This document shows, one piece after another, positions 33,697 to 41,878 of a stretch of DNA of 62,721 nucleotides. The notes beneath the pieces are model-generated. The model ran no database searches. It saw only the letters and a program-made list of their open reading frames with translations, and was not told the origin of the DNA. Each line of letters begins with the position of its first letter. The first letter of the stretch is position 1. Made by a program: the position numbers and the translations under genes. Source of the stretch: Acinetobacter lwoffii (GTDB taxonomy: Bacteria > Pseudomonadota > Gammaproteobacteria > Pseudomonadales > Moraxellaceae); the NCBI RefSeq assembly GCF_002321025.1, contig NZ_DCLL01000002.1, positions 1-62,721 of the forward strand. Direction: 5' to 3'.

Positions 33697-34353
33697 TTAT
33701 GGCATTAAGCGCTCTAAAGTCCAGCCGGCATCGGTTTTGCGATAACTTAAACGGTCATGCAAACGGTTCGGACGACCCTGCCAGAATTCATAATAATCGG
33801 GTTCGAGACGATAACCGCCCCAGAATACCGGCTTGTCCAGCTGTTGCTGATTGGCAACCTGGGTATGCAAATCCCAAAAACGTTGCTGCAATTCCTCACG
33901 ACTAGCCACGATGCCACTTTGCGGGGTACTGATATGCGCGGCAATCTGGCTTTCGCGTGGACGTTTATGATAATAGTCGGTCGATTCTTCTTCCGATATT
34001 TTCTTTACACGACCCGAAATACGAATCTGACGTTCCTGATCCTGCCAGTAGAACAACAGTTCGGCATAAGGATTTTTAGCCAGATCTAAACCTTTTTGAC
34101 TATCATAGTTGGTATAAAAATCATACCCTGCGTCAGTCGCTCCACGCAGCAATACCGTACGCACATGCGGACGGCCTTGTGCATTGGCTGTTGCCAACGA
34201 CATGGCATAGGGCTCGTGCAATTTTGCTTCCATTGCATGGTTAAACCATTGCAAGAACTGCATATGCGGATTCGGATTGACTTGCTGTTCCTGTAACTCG
34301 CCTTTTTCATAATTCAGGCGTAGTTCACTTAGATCCTTGATCAGATCACTCAT
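33697..34353 (-). CDS. pdxH: pyridoxamine 5'-phosphate oxidase
   Basis: A 218-residue FMN enzyme that oxidises pyridoxamine or pyridoxine 5'-phosphate to pyridoxal 5'-phosphate. Characteristic segments are AMSLATANAQGRPHVRTVLLRG, FYTNYDSQKG (FMN phosphate), YYHKRPRESQIAAHIS and the C-terminal EFWQGRPNRLHDRLSY that binds substrate. Length equals that of E. coli PdxH. It lies in a run glmM-pdxH-recJ with short gaps (14 and 2 bases), likely one transcript. Confidence 0.96.
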   Translation of the reverse strand: MSDLIKDLSELRLNYEKGELQEQQVNPNPHMQFLQWFNHAMEAKLHEPYAMSLATANAQGRPHVRTVLLRGATDAGYDFYTNYDSQKGLDLAKNPYAELLFYWQDQERQIRISGRVKKISEEESTDYYHKRPRESQIAAHISTPQSGIVASREELQQRFWDLHTQVANQQQLDKPVFWGGYRLEPDYYEFWQGRPNRLHDRLSYRKTDAGWTLERLMP

Positions 34354-34367
34354 TATCTATGTTCCCG

Positions 34368-35699
34368 TTAAGCTGCATTGGCACGCACAGCATCTGCCAG
34401 GCTGTTTGCAAGTGTGGTGACTTCAGCCAGATCATCGCCTTCGACCATCACACGAATGACAGGTTCTGTGCCGGATTTACGAATCAATAAACGGCCACGG
34501 CCTTTAAGCTGCTGTTCGGCTTTTTCAAATTCAGCTGCCAGTGCAGGCACTGAATAAGGATCAAACATGGCATTTAAACGTACATTGACCAGGACATTTG
34601 GCAACAGTTTAAAGTCAGCCACAAGTTCATGCAGGGCTTTTTTCTGTTCAACCATCACCGTTAATACCTGCAAGGCGGCAATAATCGCATCGCCTGTGGT
34701 GCTCTTGTCCAAAGTCAGAATATGACCTGAAGGCTCACCACCAATGGTCCAACCATTTTCTTCCAGGCCCTGCAATACATAACGGTCGCCAACTTTGGCA
34801 CGTAATAACGGCACTTGTGCTTTTTCCAGCGCCAGTTCCAATGCCATATTGCTCATTAAGGTACCCACAATACCTGAAGGTTTTTTCGAGCTTTGAGTCG
34901 CAAGAATATAAAGAATATGGTCGCCATCAATCAGATTACCGGCTTTATCTACGAGAACCACACGGTCGGCATCTCCATCAAAGGCAATACCCAAATCCGC
35001 TTGATGTTGAACCACAGCTTGTTGCAAGCTTTCCGGATGGGTTGAACCACAGCCCTCATTAATATTTAAACCGCTCGGCTCATTGTGAATCGCAATCACA
35101 CGTGCACCCAGTTCACGGAACACTGCAGGCCCCACGTTATAGGCTGCGCCATTGGCACAATCCACCACAATGGTGAGTTCATTCAGATCCAGATGATACG
35201 GGAAAGTCGATTTACAGAATTCAATATAGCGACCGTTGGCATCTTTAACCCGAATACTTTTACCCAGATTCGCCGTATCTTCAATCACAAAATCTTTTTC
35301 AAGTTCCTGATTAATTTCGTCTTGTAAAGCATCTGGTAGTTTTTTACCTTCCGCAGAGAAGAATTTAATGCCGTTATCAAAATACGGGTTATGCGAAGCG
35401 GAAATGACAATACCCAAGCTGGCATGTAAGGCACGGGTCAAGTGAGCAATCGCCGGTGTCGGTAGTGGACCTAAAAGATGAACATAAACGCCAGCGGCAT
35501 TTAAACCTGCCTGCAAGGCTGCTTCCAAGATATAGCCAGACAAACGGGTATCTTTACCCAGAACCACCAATGGTTTGGATTTTTTACTATGACGTTTTAA
35601 AACTTTACCAGCCGCAAATCCTAGTTTCAGGGCAAACTCAGGGGTAATCGGCAATTCGCCAAACTTTCCACGAATACCATCCGTACCAAAATAACTCAT
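34368..35699 (-). CDS. glmM: phosphoglucosamine mutase
   Basis: A 443-residue enzyme that interconverts glucosamine-6-phosphate and glucosamine-1-phosphate, on the way to UDP-GlcNAc for peptidoglycan and lipid A. The N-terminus SYFGTDGIRGKFG, the phosphoserine loop GIVISASHNPYFDNG, the Mg-binding FDGDADRVV and the C-terminal phosphate-binding RKSGTEPVIRVM are intact. The start at 35699 has AAGTGAG upstream; 13 further in-frame codons exist but relatives begin at MSYFGTDG. It is first in the glmM-pdxH-recJ run. Confidence 0.96.
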   Translation of the reverse strand: MSYFGTDGIRGKFGELPITPEFALKLGFAAGKVLKRHSKKSKPLVVLGKDTRLSGYILEAALQAGLNAAGVYVHLLGPLPTPAIAHLTRALHASLGIVISASHNPYFDNGIKFFSAEGKKLPDALQDEINQELEKDFVIEDTANLGKSIRVKDANGRYIEFCKSTFPYHLDLNELTIVVDCANGAAYNVGPAVFRELGARVIAIHNEPSGLNINEGCGSTHPESLQQAVVQHQADLGIAFDGDADRVVLVDKAGNLIDGDHILYILATQSSKKPSGIVGTLMSNMALELALEKAQVPLLRAKVGDRYVLQGLEENGWTIGGEPSGHILTLDKSTTGDAIIAALQVLTVMVEQKKALHELVADFKLLPNVLVNVRLNAMFDPYSVPALAAEFEKAEQQLKGRGRLLIRKSGTEPVIRVMVEGDDLAEVTTLANSLADAVRANAA

Positions 35700-35768
35700 C
35701 TTTATCTCACTTCTTAGCGGATGATTGATATCACCCATTTTTTTCCTTGAGTCACACTTTACACCAAA

Positions 35769-35801
35769 ATAAAAAAGCCGTCATTTGCATGACGGCTTTT
35801 T
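35769..35801. terminator. bidirectional intrinsic terminator downstream of guaB
   Basis: AAAAAAGCCGTCAT and ATGACGGCTTTTT around TTGC. On the minus strand it directly follows the guaB stop. Confidence 0.88.
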
Positions 35802-35822
35802 AAAATTTTAAATCACGAGAGA

Positions 35823-37289
35823 TTAACCCACGCGATAGTTTGGTGCTTCTTTGGTAATGGTCACATCATGTACATGCGACTCAGACATACCGGCAGAAGT
35901 GATTTTCACAAACTTGGCATTCTGACGCAGATCTTCAATCGTCGCAGAACCGGTATAACCCATCGAAGAACGTAGGCCGCCCATCATCTGATGTACGATA
36001 TTACCCATTGGGCCTTTGTACGGTACACGACCTTCAATACCTTCAGGAACCAGCTTCTCGGCACCGGCCTTGGAGTCCTGGAAGTAACGGTCAGCAGAAC
36101 CTGTCGCACCCGCCATCGCGCCCAATGAACCCATACCGCGATAAGCCTTGTAGTAACGGCCCTGGAAGAATTCAACTTCGCCTGGTGCTTCTTCAGTACC
36201 GGCCATCAATGAACCAACCATAATCGTGCTTGCGCCCGCACCAATCGCTTTGGCCATATCGCCAGAGAAACGAATACCGCCATCTGCGATCAAAGGAATC
36301 TGATCTTTCAGCGCATTGGCAACAGAATCAATCGCAGAGATCTGTGGCATACCAATACCCGCCACAATACGCGTGGTACAGATTGAACCAGGACCAATAC
36401 CAACTTTAACGGCATCCGCACCTGCATCAAGTAACGCCAGCGCAGCATCACCTGTCGCGATGTTACCGCCAATCACCTGAACTTGTGGATAGTTGGCTTT
36501 CACCCAACGCACGCGTTCGATTACACCCGCAGAATGACCATGTGCAGTATCGACTACAATCACGTCCACACCTGCATCAACCAAGGCTTCTACGCGGCTT
36601 GGCGTTTCTGCACCAGTACCGACAGCAGCACCAACACGCAGACGACCCAGGTCATCTTTACAGCTATTTGGATACAATTCAGCTTTACGGAAATCGGTTA
36701 CCGTGATTAAGCCTTTCAGCTCTTGCTGATCGTTGACCACCAATACTTTTTCAATACGGTGCTGTTGCAATAAAGCTTGGATATTTTCTTTCGATTCGCC
36801 TTCGCGAACTGTTACCAGACGATCCTGACCAGTCATGATATTGCTGACTGGCTGCTCAAGATTGGTTTCAAAGCGTGTATCACGACCGGTCACGATACCC
36901 ACCACTTTGCCATCTTTCACAACGGGTACACCACTGATATTGTTGGCTTGAGTCAGCGCAATCAGTTCACGTACTGTGGTTTCAGGAGTGACTGTAATCG
37001 GGTCTTTGACCATACCCGCTTCGAATTTTTTCACACGGCGCACTTCTGCAGCCTGAACAGCGATATCCATGTTCTTGTGCAAAATACCGATACCACCATT
37101 TTGCGCCATTGCAATTGCCATACGGGACTCAGTCACCGTATCCATTGCTGCGGATACAAGAGGAATATTCAGGTTAATGCCACGAGTTAAACGTGTCTTT
37201 AGGGAGACATCTTTTGGAAGAACAGTAGAATAGGCAGGGAGTAATAGGACATCATCGAAGGTTAACGCGTCTTGAACGATGGTCAACAT
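35823..37289 (-). CDS. guaB: inosine-5'-monophosphate dehydrogenase
   Basis: A 488-residue NAD-dependent enzyme that converts IMP to XMP, the first step of GMP synthesis. The barrel begins LTFDDVLLLPAYS. A pair of CBS domains (about 95-205) is inserted. The active-site loop has GIGPGSICTTRIVAG with the catalytic Cys, then the IMP-binding DGGIRFSGD and the flap region. Length is that of the bacterial enzyme. It is a single-gene unit; guaA is not in the window. Confidence 0.97.
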   Translation of the reverse strand: MLTIVQDALTFDDVLLLPAYSTVLPKDVSLKTRLTRGINLNIPLVSAAMDTVTESRMAIAMAQNGGIGILHKNMDIAVQAAEVRRVKKFEAGMVKDPITVTPETTVRELIALTQANNISGVPVVKDGKVVGIVTGRDTRFETNLEQPVSNIMTGQDRLVTVREGESKENIQALLQQHRIEKVLVVNDQQELKGLITVTDFRKAELYPNSCKDDLGRLRVGAAVGTGAETPSRVEALVDAGVDVIVVDTAHGHSAGVIERVRWVKANYPQVQVIGGNIATGDAALALLDAGADAVKVGIGPGSICTTRIVAGIGMPQISAIDSVANALKDQIPLIADGGIRFSGDMAKAIGAGASTIMVGSLMAGTEEAPGEVEFFQGRYYKAYRGMGSLGAMAGATGSADRYFQDSKAGAEKLVPEGIEGRVPYKGPMGNIVHQMMGGLRSSMGYTGSATIEDLRQNAKFVKITSAGMSESHVHDVTITKEAPNYRVG

Positions 37290-37481
37290 AACAGTCTCAC
37301 TGGTAATTTCCGTGCACTATTATAAACAAATATCGGCTTAAATTTCATTGCAATTGCAAAATTATTTTTTTATTCAAGCTTTGTACACGCAGATCTATGT
37401 GGGTGCTAAAACAGTATCAATAATACCTCTGATAATGAAGTTCCCTATTTTAAATATACCCCGATCATTTTAAGGGAGTGA

Positions 37482-37508
37482 AAAGCAGAGCCTAAGCTCT
37501 GCTTTGGA
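37482..37508 (-). terminator. hairpin downstream of the Cys-cluster gene
   Basis: AAAGCAGAGC and GCTCTGCTTT around four bases. On the minus strand it directly follows the stop at 37514 and ends in TTTTC, so it is a modest terminator. Confidence 0.6.
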
Positions 37509-37513
37509 TGGAT

Positions 37514-37879
37514 TTAGCTGACATATTCAAAACTGTCATCATTGTCAGCTTCATCAGTTTCAATCTGGACAAAGGGCAACATATTGTGTGCAACACGTGC
37601 CTTGTTGCATTGATCATCGGCAATCTGCACTTCTTTGCAGGATGAACTGCGCTGCTCATACATGCCGCAGCTGACCTGCTGGCCGATGGTGCCATCAAGT
37701 GCGATACAGCGTGGATTTTTTTGATTGGTTCCAGCCATACATGAATAGACTGCTGTCACAGGTTCGGTATAGTGCTCAGGCATATGAATACCTTCAGCCC
37801 AATAGAACGAAACCCTGAAATAGGCGCAGCACGCCCCGCAGCTTAAACACGCATCCGGTTTTGGAACTTGAGACAACAT
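37514..37879 (-). CDS. YkgJ-family Cys-cluster protein
   Basis: A 121-residue protein with the N-terminal motif CLSCGACC, then CMAG, CIALDG, and CGMYEQRSSSCKE: at least eight Cys in the spacing of the zinc/iron-chelating CxxCxxCC domain (YkgJ family). It is predicted to bind an Fe-S cluster or Zn. The role of the family is not settled. The C-terminal 30 residues are acidic. It lies between guaB and the MBL-fold gene on the same strand, separated by about 100 bases on one side and 225 on the other, so probably a single gene. Confidence 0.82.
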   Translation of the reverse strand: MLSQVPKPDACLSCGACCAYFRVSFYWAEGIHMPEHYTEPVTAVYSCMAGTNQKNPRCIALDGTIGQQVSCGMYEQRSSSCKEVQIADDQCNKARVAHNMLPFVQIETDEADNDDSFEYVS

Positions 37880-37976
37880 TTCTTATAAGTTCTCATTATC
37901 AAAAAAAAGTTTTTTGGAGAAGAAATATAAAAAATGTTGTTTTTCCACACAAGAAAAAAATTATTTTTTGTGTGAA

Positions 37977-38774
37977 CTATTCAGGACAAGTAAAAACCGT
38001 TTCATCCATCAGGTCAGTTCCGCATTGCAGCGTTTCAATCCAGTCCAGAAACTGATTAATCTGCTCTTTACCGATAAATGGTGTACCATGTTGCGGCACA
38101 ATCATCTCGATTTCCATGCTGCGTACCATTTTCACCCAAAGACGAATCACCTTGTTATTGCACATATAGCGTTGATGGAAGCTTTTCATTTTTGGGATAT
38201 GCGCGGCAAAGTTTTCTAGTGGCTTGGCGGCATCTTCAACCATGGACGCACCCATATCACCTGAAAACAGGATTTTGGCAATCGGATCATAAAACTGGAA
38301 ATTCCCCACCGAATGCAGAAAATGCGCCGGCACCGCCACAATGTGTGATTGACCCAACGGGATGATTTGACCATGATCCGGAAGCTCCACCAATCGATCT
38401 AACCAGTTACCTTTCATCCGGTCACTCATAAAGGCCGAGTTTAAGTGCGGCAAGAAGCGCGCCCACAGCTTGGATGCCACCACTTTGGCCTCCGTATAGA
38501 CCAGCCAGCGCGGCATCGAGGTGATGATATCCGGGTCCTGGTGCGAGGCCATGACATAATCCAGATGGGTCAAACGGGTGTATTTATTCAGTTCCATGGT
38601 CAGCGGCACATAGGTTAAATCACCACCCGGATCAAGTACTGCTGCGCGCTCATGATCAATGATCAGAAACTGGTTTGCCTGAACGCCTTCACCTTTGACC
38701 AGACTGGTAAAACTGATGCACTTATGTGTCCCGTTATCAAACAGAACCTGCGATGTGGTGCGTTCAAAAGCCAT
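37977..38774 (-). CDS. metallo-beta-lactamase-fold protein, oxygen-binding di-iron (ODP) type
   Basis: A 265-residue soluble protein with the MBL fold. In place of the usual HxHxDH motif it has SHQDPDII, then PAHFLHSVGNF, LFSGDMGASM (the shared bridging Asp) and MIVPQHGTPF (late His). The pattern resembles the diiron domain of flavodiiron proteins and stand-alone ODP sensors more than a hydrolase. It has no flavodoxin domain. Substrate or ligand is unknown; O2 or NO handling is inferred from the family. It is transcribed alone; the start ATG at 38774 is clear. Confidence 0.72.
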   Translation of the reverse strand: MAFERTTSQVLFDNGTHKCISFTSLVKGEGVQANQFLIIDHERAAVLDPGGDLTYVPLTMELNKYTRLTHLDYVMASHQDPDIITSMPRWLVYTEAKVVASKLWARFLPHLNSAFMSDRMKGNWLDRLVELPDHGQIIPLGQSHIVAVPAHFLHSVGNFQFYDPIAKILFSGDMGASMVEDAAKPLENFAAHIPKMKSFHQRYMCNNKVIRLWVKMVRSMEIEMIVPQHGTPFIGKEQINQFLDWIETLQCGTDLMDETVFTCPE

Positions 38775-38905
38775 GTAAATTCCCCAATTTATAATAAAAA
38801 TAACGTTTTTATACCCCTATAAAATATAAGGAATTAATCAAACTTACAATCAATAAAACTAGCCATGTCACACTATTTATCAATATTTTGAGAGAATTTT
38901 AACCA

Positions 38906-38936
38906 TAAAAAATCCTGAATTTTTAGCTCAGGATTA
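38906..38936 (-). terminator. intrinsic terminator of the GDT1-type gene
   Basis: On the minus strand AATCCTGA and TCAGGATT are followed by a run of six T. Confidence 0.8.
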
Positions 38937-38956
38937 ATACAATTCTTATTTTATTT

Positions 38957-39532
38957 TTAAAAGAAATAATGTTGAGCCAGTGTCGCGACACCAATCACCA
39001 GGAAAATCGCCGCACCAATTTTATGAATCAGGCTAATCGGGAGTCTGTTCGCCAACTTATCTCCTAAAAATACTGCAGGTGCATTGGCCAGCATCATGCC
39101 CAAAGTAGTACCGAGCATCACCCAGAAGACGCTATCGAAACGTGCTGCCAATGCGACCGTAGCAATCTGGGTTTTGTCACCAATTTCTGCCAGAAAGAAT
39201 AAAATAAAGGTCGCACCAAAGACCCCGAATTTTTGCCATTTATTGATACTGGCATTTTCATCCCCGAGCTCATCCGGAATCAACATCCAGACAGCCATTG
39301 CGATAAAGCCAATCGAGACGATCCACAGCAGCACCTCCGACCCGATCACCGTGGTCACCCATTGTCCCAATACTGCAGAAAGGCCGTGGTTAATCAGCGT
39401 CGCCAATAAAATAGCAACTAAAATAGGAACAGGTTTACGAAAACGTGCGGCAAGCAGCAAAGCCAGCAGTTGGGTTTTATCACCCATTTCAGCCAGCGCT
39501 ACGATTGCAGTCGACAGTAGGAATTCATACAT
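38957..39532 (-). CDS. GDT1/TMEM165-type Mn2+ exporter
   Basis: A 191-residue inner-membrane protein with six hydrophobic segments in two homologous halves, each bearing the family motif E-x-G-D-K-T-Q (EMGDKTQLLAL near residue 15, EIGDKTQIATVAL near 117). The family (UPF0016, MneA in Vibrio) exports Mn2+ or exchanges cations. The upstream leader carries a yybP-ykoY Mn2+ riboswitch, which strongly supports manganese export. It is a single gene ending in a terminator. The ATG at 39532 is the first in frame and opens straight into the first membrane segment. Confidence 0.92.
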   Translation of the reverse strand: MYEFLLSTAIVALAEMGDKTQLLALLLAARFRKPVPILVAILLATLINHGLSAVLGQWVTTVIGSEVLLWIVSIGFIAMAVWMLIPDELGDENASINKWQKFGVFGATFILFFLAEIGDKTQIATVALAARFDSVFWVMLGTTLGMMLANAPAVFLGDKLANRLPISLIHKIGAAIFLVIGVATLAQHYFF

Positions 39533-39543
39533 GAGGTTTTTCT

Positions 39544-39584
39544 CTGGCTAGCATCCAATACCAATGACTCACCGCTCCTGCTAG
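39544..39584 (-). promoter_or_regulatory. leader hairpin next to the Mn-exporter start
   Basis: TGCTAGCC and GGCTAGCA, a perfect 8-base inverted repeat (39544-39551 and 39577-39584), lie 12 bases before the start codon at 39532 and downstream of the riboswitch core. No T run follows, so control of ribosome access is more likely than termination. Confidence 0.55.
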
Positions 39585-39599
39585 CCAAAATCTGCAGAG

Positions 39600-39742
39600 T
39601 GGTAAATCAAAGGTCTTGCCAACAAAAGAAAGCTTGGAAAAGCTGACTTGGTTCTTTGCTATGATGACCATGCTCTGTTGAGCAAATATGTTGACCATCA
39701 CCCTTCTGCTTTGCGCAAAAGGCGGCTACTCCCCAATGAAGT
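39600..39742 (-). promoter_or_regulatory. yybP-ykoY manganese riboswitch
   Basis: Read on the minus strand, the leader holds the conserved pieces of this class in order: GGGGAGTAGCC (39734-39724), then GTCAACATA, CATCAT-type sequence, and AAGACCTTTG (near 39616-39608), with helical segments between. The class binds Mn2+ and turns on Mn exporters, exactly the gene that follows. Helix boundaries were placed by eye and the 3' boundary is approximate. Confidence 0.85.
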
Positions 39743-39748
39743 GCGCCA

Positions 39749-39777
39749 AGTATAGAATCAAATCGATTATTTTTCAA
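39749..39777 (-). promoter_or_regulatory. predicted promoter of riboswitch and Mn-exporter gene
   Basis: On the minus strand TTGAAA (39777-39772), 17 bases, TATACT (39754-39749). A start near 39742 puts GGGGAGTAGCC at the beginning of the transcript and gives a leader of about 210 bases. Confidence 0.7.
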
Positions 39778-39786
39778 TGCAGCAGC

Positions 39787-39814
39787 AAAAAACCCTGCCG
39801 AAGCAGGGTTTTTC
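39787..39814 (-). terminator. intrinsic terminator of aceE-aceF
   Basis: AAAACCCTGC and GCAGGGTTTTT around CGAA/TTCG. It separates the aceF end from the riboswitch promoter; both strands carry T runs. Confidence 0.85.
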
Positions 39815-39875
39815 TCTTTACACCCTCTTTGTATTTCTCCCAGAGGAAAAAAATAGAGGGCATATACATGATTTT

Positions 39876-41876
39876 TTAGATCAATAAAGTACGGATATCT
39901 TTGAGCAACTTGGTCAGCTTGTTAGTGAAACGTGCAGCATCTGCGCCATTGATCACACGATGATCATATGACAATGAAAGCGGCAGCATCAAACGTGGAT
40001 CAAAGCCTTCACCATTCCAGACCGGCTGCATGGTTGCAGGTGAAATACCCAGAATTGCCACTTGCGGCCAGTTCACCAATGGCGTAAATGCTGTACCACC
40101 GATTGAACCCAGGCTAGTGATAGTGAAGTTCGCACCTTGCAGATCTTTCGGCGACAATTTCTTGTCACGCGCTTTTTGACCCAGGGTTCCCAGCTCAGTG
40201 GCAATCTGTTTAATGGACTTCTGATCTGGATGACGCAGTACAGGCACGGTCAAACCATCTGGCGTTGCGACCGCGATACCCATATGGATCTCATTACGTA
40301 GCAATACTGACTTGCCATCATCGGCCAAGTGACCAGCAAACTCACGCTCTTCTTTTAACAAGTGCGCAACTGCTTTGATGATGAATGCCATAATGGTCAG
40401 GCTCAGGCCTTCTTTCTTGAAGTTGCCTTTCAGTTCATTACGCCATGCTTCGAGTTCAGTAATATCTGCTGCATCAAACTGGGTCACTTGGGGAATGAAA
40501 TTATTCAGCGACAACTGTGGAATAGACACTTGTTGCAAACGCGTTAAGGCTTTCTCTTCCACACCACCAAAAGCGCTAAAATCTGGCAGCTTTGGTAGAC
40601 CTGCGACTTGAGCAGCAGCGGCTACAGGAGCCGCCTGTGGCGTAGTAAGACGCATTTTGACATACGCTTTCAGGTCTTCTTTCATGACGCGCGCATGTGG
40701 GCCAGATGCTTTAACGTCTGCCAACACGACGCCCAGTTCACGTGCCAGTTTGCGCACAGCAGGACCGGCATAGACTTTCGAGTTAGCGACATTCTGCTCT
40801 CTGGTCAATTTGTCGGCATTATCCGATGTCGCGACTGTTTGAGTAGAAGATGCAGCAGGTGCTGGTGCTGCTTTTGCAGCAGGCGCTTTCGGTGCTTCTG
40901 CTTTGGCTGCAACAGGAGCAGCTTGTGCTTCAGCTTCAATTGTCACCAGTGCAAGACCTTGAGAGACATTTTGACCCAGCTCAACATGAATGGCTTTAAT
41001 CACGCCAGCTGTAGTGCTTGGCACTTCAACAGTGGCTTTATCTGATTCTACCACGATGATGCTCTGATCTTTTTCAACCGTATCTCCGACCTGAACCAGA
41101 ATTTCAGCCACAGCCGCCTTGTCTACACCCAAGTCAGGCACAGCAATTTCAACATCACCTGCAGGTGCTGCTGGCGTTTGTGGTGCTTCAACTGCTTTCT
41201 CTTGGGTTGCCGCTTGAGCAACTGGTGCTTGAGATGCTTCTGTCTGTGCTGACGCTGCCGAAACAGCCGTTTTCACTTTCAGAATGACCACACCTTCTTT
41301 GATCGTGTCGCCTTCTTTAATCTGGATGGATTCCACCGTACCTGAAACCGTACTTGGCACTTCAACAGTTGCCTTATCTGATTCCACCACTACGATACTT
41401 TGATCTACCTCGATTTCATCACCGACAGAAACCAGAATTTCACCGACAGTGGCTTTTTCTACACCAATATCAGGGATTTGAACATCAACCACTTGTGAGC
41501 TTGCTTGAGCCTCAGGAGCAGCAGAAGCTTTAGGCTGATGTGAAGCGATTTCCTGCATGATTTCCTGATCCGGCAATGAGGTCGGGGTATTTTCTGAAGT
41601 TTTTTCAGAGGCATCTGCTCGCTGTGACTCTACTACATCCGTGCTGCCGTCTTCAGCCTGTAGCTCAATCAGTACCGCGCCTTCAGTGACTTCATCACCC
41701 TGGCTGACCAGAATGCTTTTTACCACGCCTGCTGAAGTGCTAGGCACTTCAACAGAGGCTTTATCAGATTCAAGTAACACAATGCTGTCATCAATCGCAA
41801 TCGTATCACCGACTTTGACCAGAATTTCGGCCACTGTTGCCTTATCTACACCAATATCAGGAGTCGTAATTTGCAT
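39876..41876 (-). CDS. aceF: pyruvate dehydrogenase E2, dihydrolipoamide acetyltransferase
   Basis: A 666-residue core protein of the pyruvate dehydrogenase complex. Three N-terminal lipoyl domains, each with the lipoylated Lys in an SDKA-x-VEVPS motif (Lys39, then near 170 and 275), are linked by Ala/Pro/Gln-rich hinges. A peripheral-subunit-binding domain lies near 365-400 (GPAVRKLARELGV), and the catalytic domain ends with SYDHRVINGADAARF (His near 639). It transfers the acetyl group from E1 to CoA. It starts two bases after the aceE stop. The number of lipoyl domains (three) equals that in E. coli. E3 (lpd) is not in the window. Confidence 0.97.
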   Translation of the reverse strand: MQITTPDIGVDKATVAEILVKVGDTIAIDDSIVLLESDKASVEVPSTSAGVVKSILVSQGDEVTEGAVLIELQAEDGSTDVVESQRADASEKTSENTPTSLPDQEIMQEIASHQPKASAAPEAQASSQVVDVQIPDIGVEKATVGEILVSVGDEIEVDQSIVVVESDKATVEVPSTVSGTVESIQIKEGDTIKEGVVILKVKTAVSAASAQTEASQAPVAQAATQEKAVEAPQTPAAPAGDVEIAVPDLGVDKAAVAEILVQVGDTVEKDQSIIVVESDKATVEVPSTTAGVIKAIHVELGQNVSQGLALVTIEAEAQAAPVAAKAEAPKAPAAKAAPAPAASSTQTVATSDNADKLTREQNVANSKVYAGPAVRKLARELGVVLADVKASGPHARVMKEDLKAYVKMRLTTPQAAPVAAAAQVAGLPKLPDFSAFGGVEEKALTRLQQVSIPQLSLNNFIPQVTQFDAADITELEAWRNELKGNFKKEGLSLTIMAFIIKAVAHLLKEEREFAGHLADDGKSVLLRNEIHMGIAVATPDGLTVPVLRHPDQKSIKQIATELGTLGQKARDKKLSPKDLQGANFTITSLGSIGGTAFTPLVNWPQVAILGISPATMQPVWNGEGFDPRLMLPLSLSYDHRVINGADAARFTNKLTKLLKDIRTLLI

Positions 41877-41878
41877 GC

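Noticed and set aside
39876..41876. Repeated DNA segments inside aceF
   Set aside because: They are the three lipoyl domains of one protein, not a mobile or structural DNA repeat.
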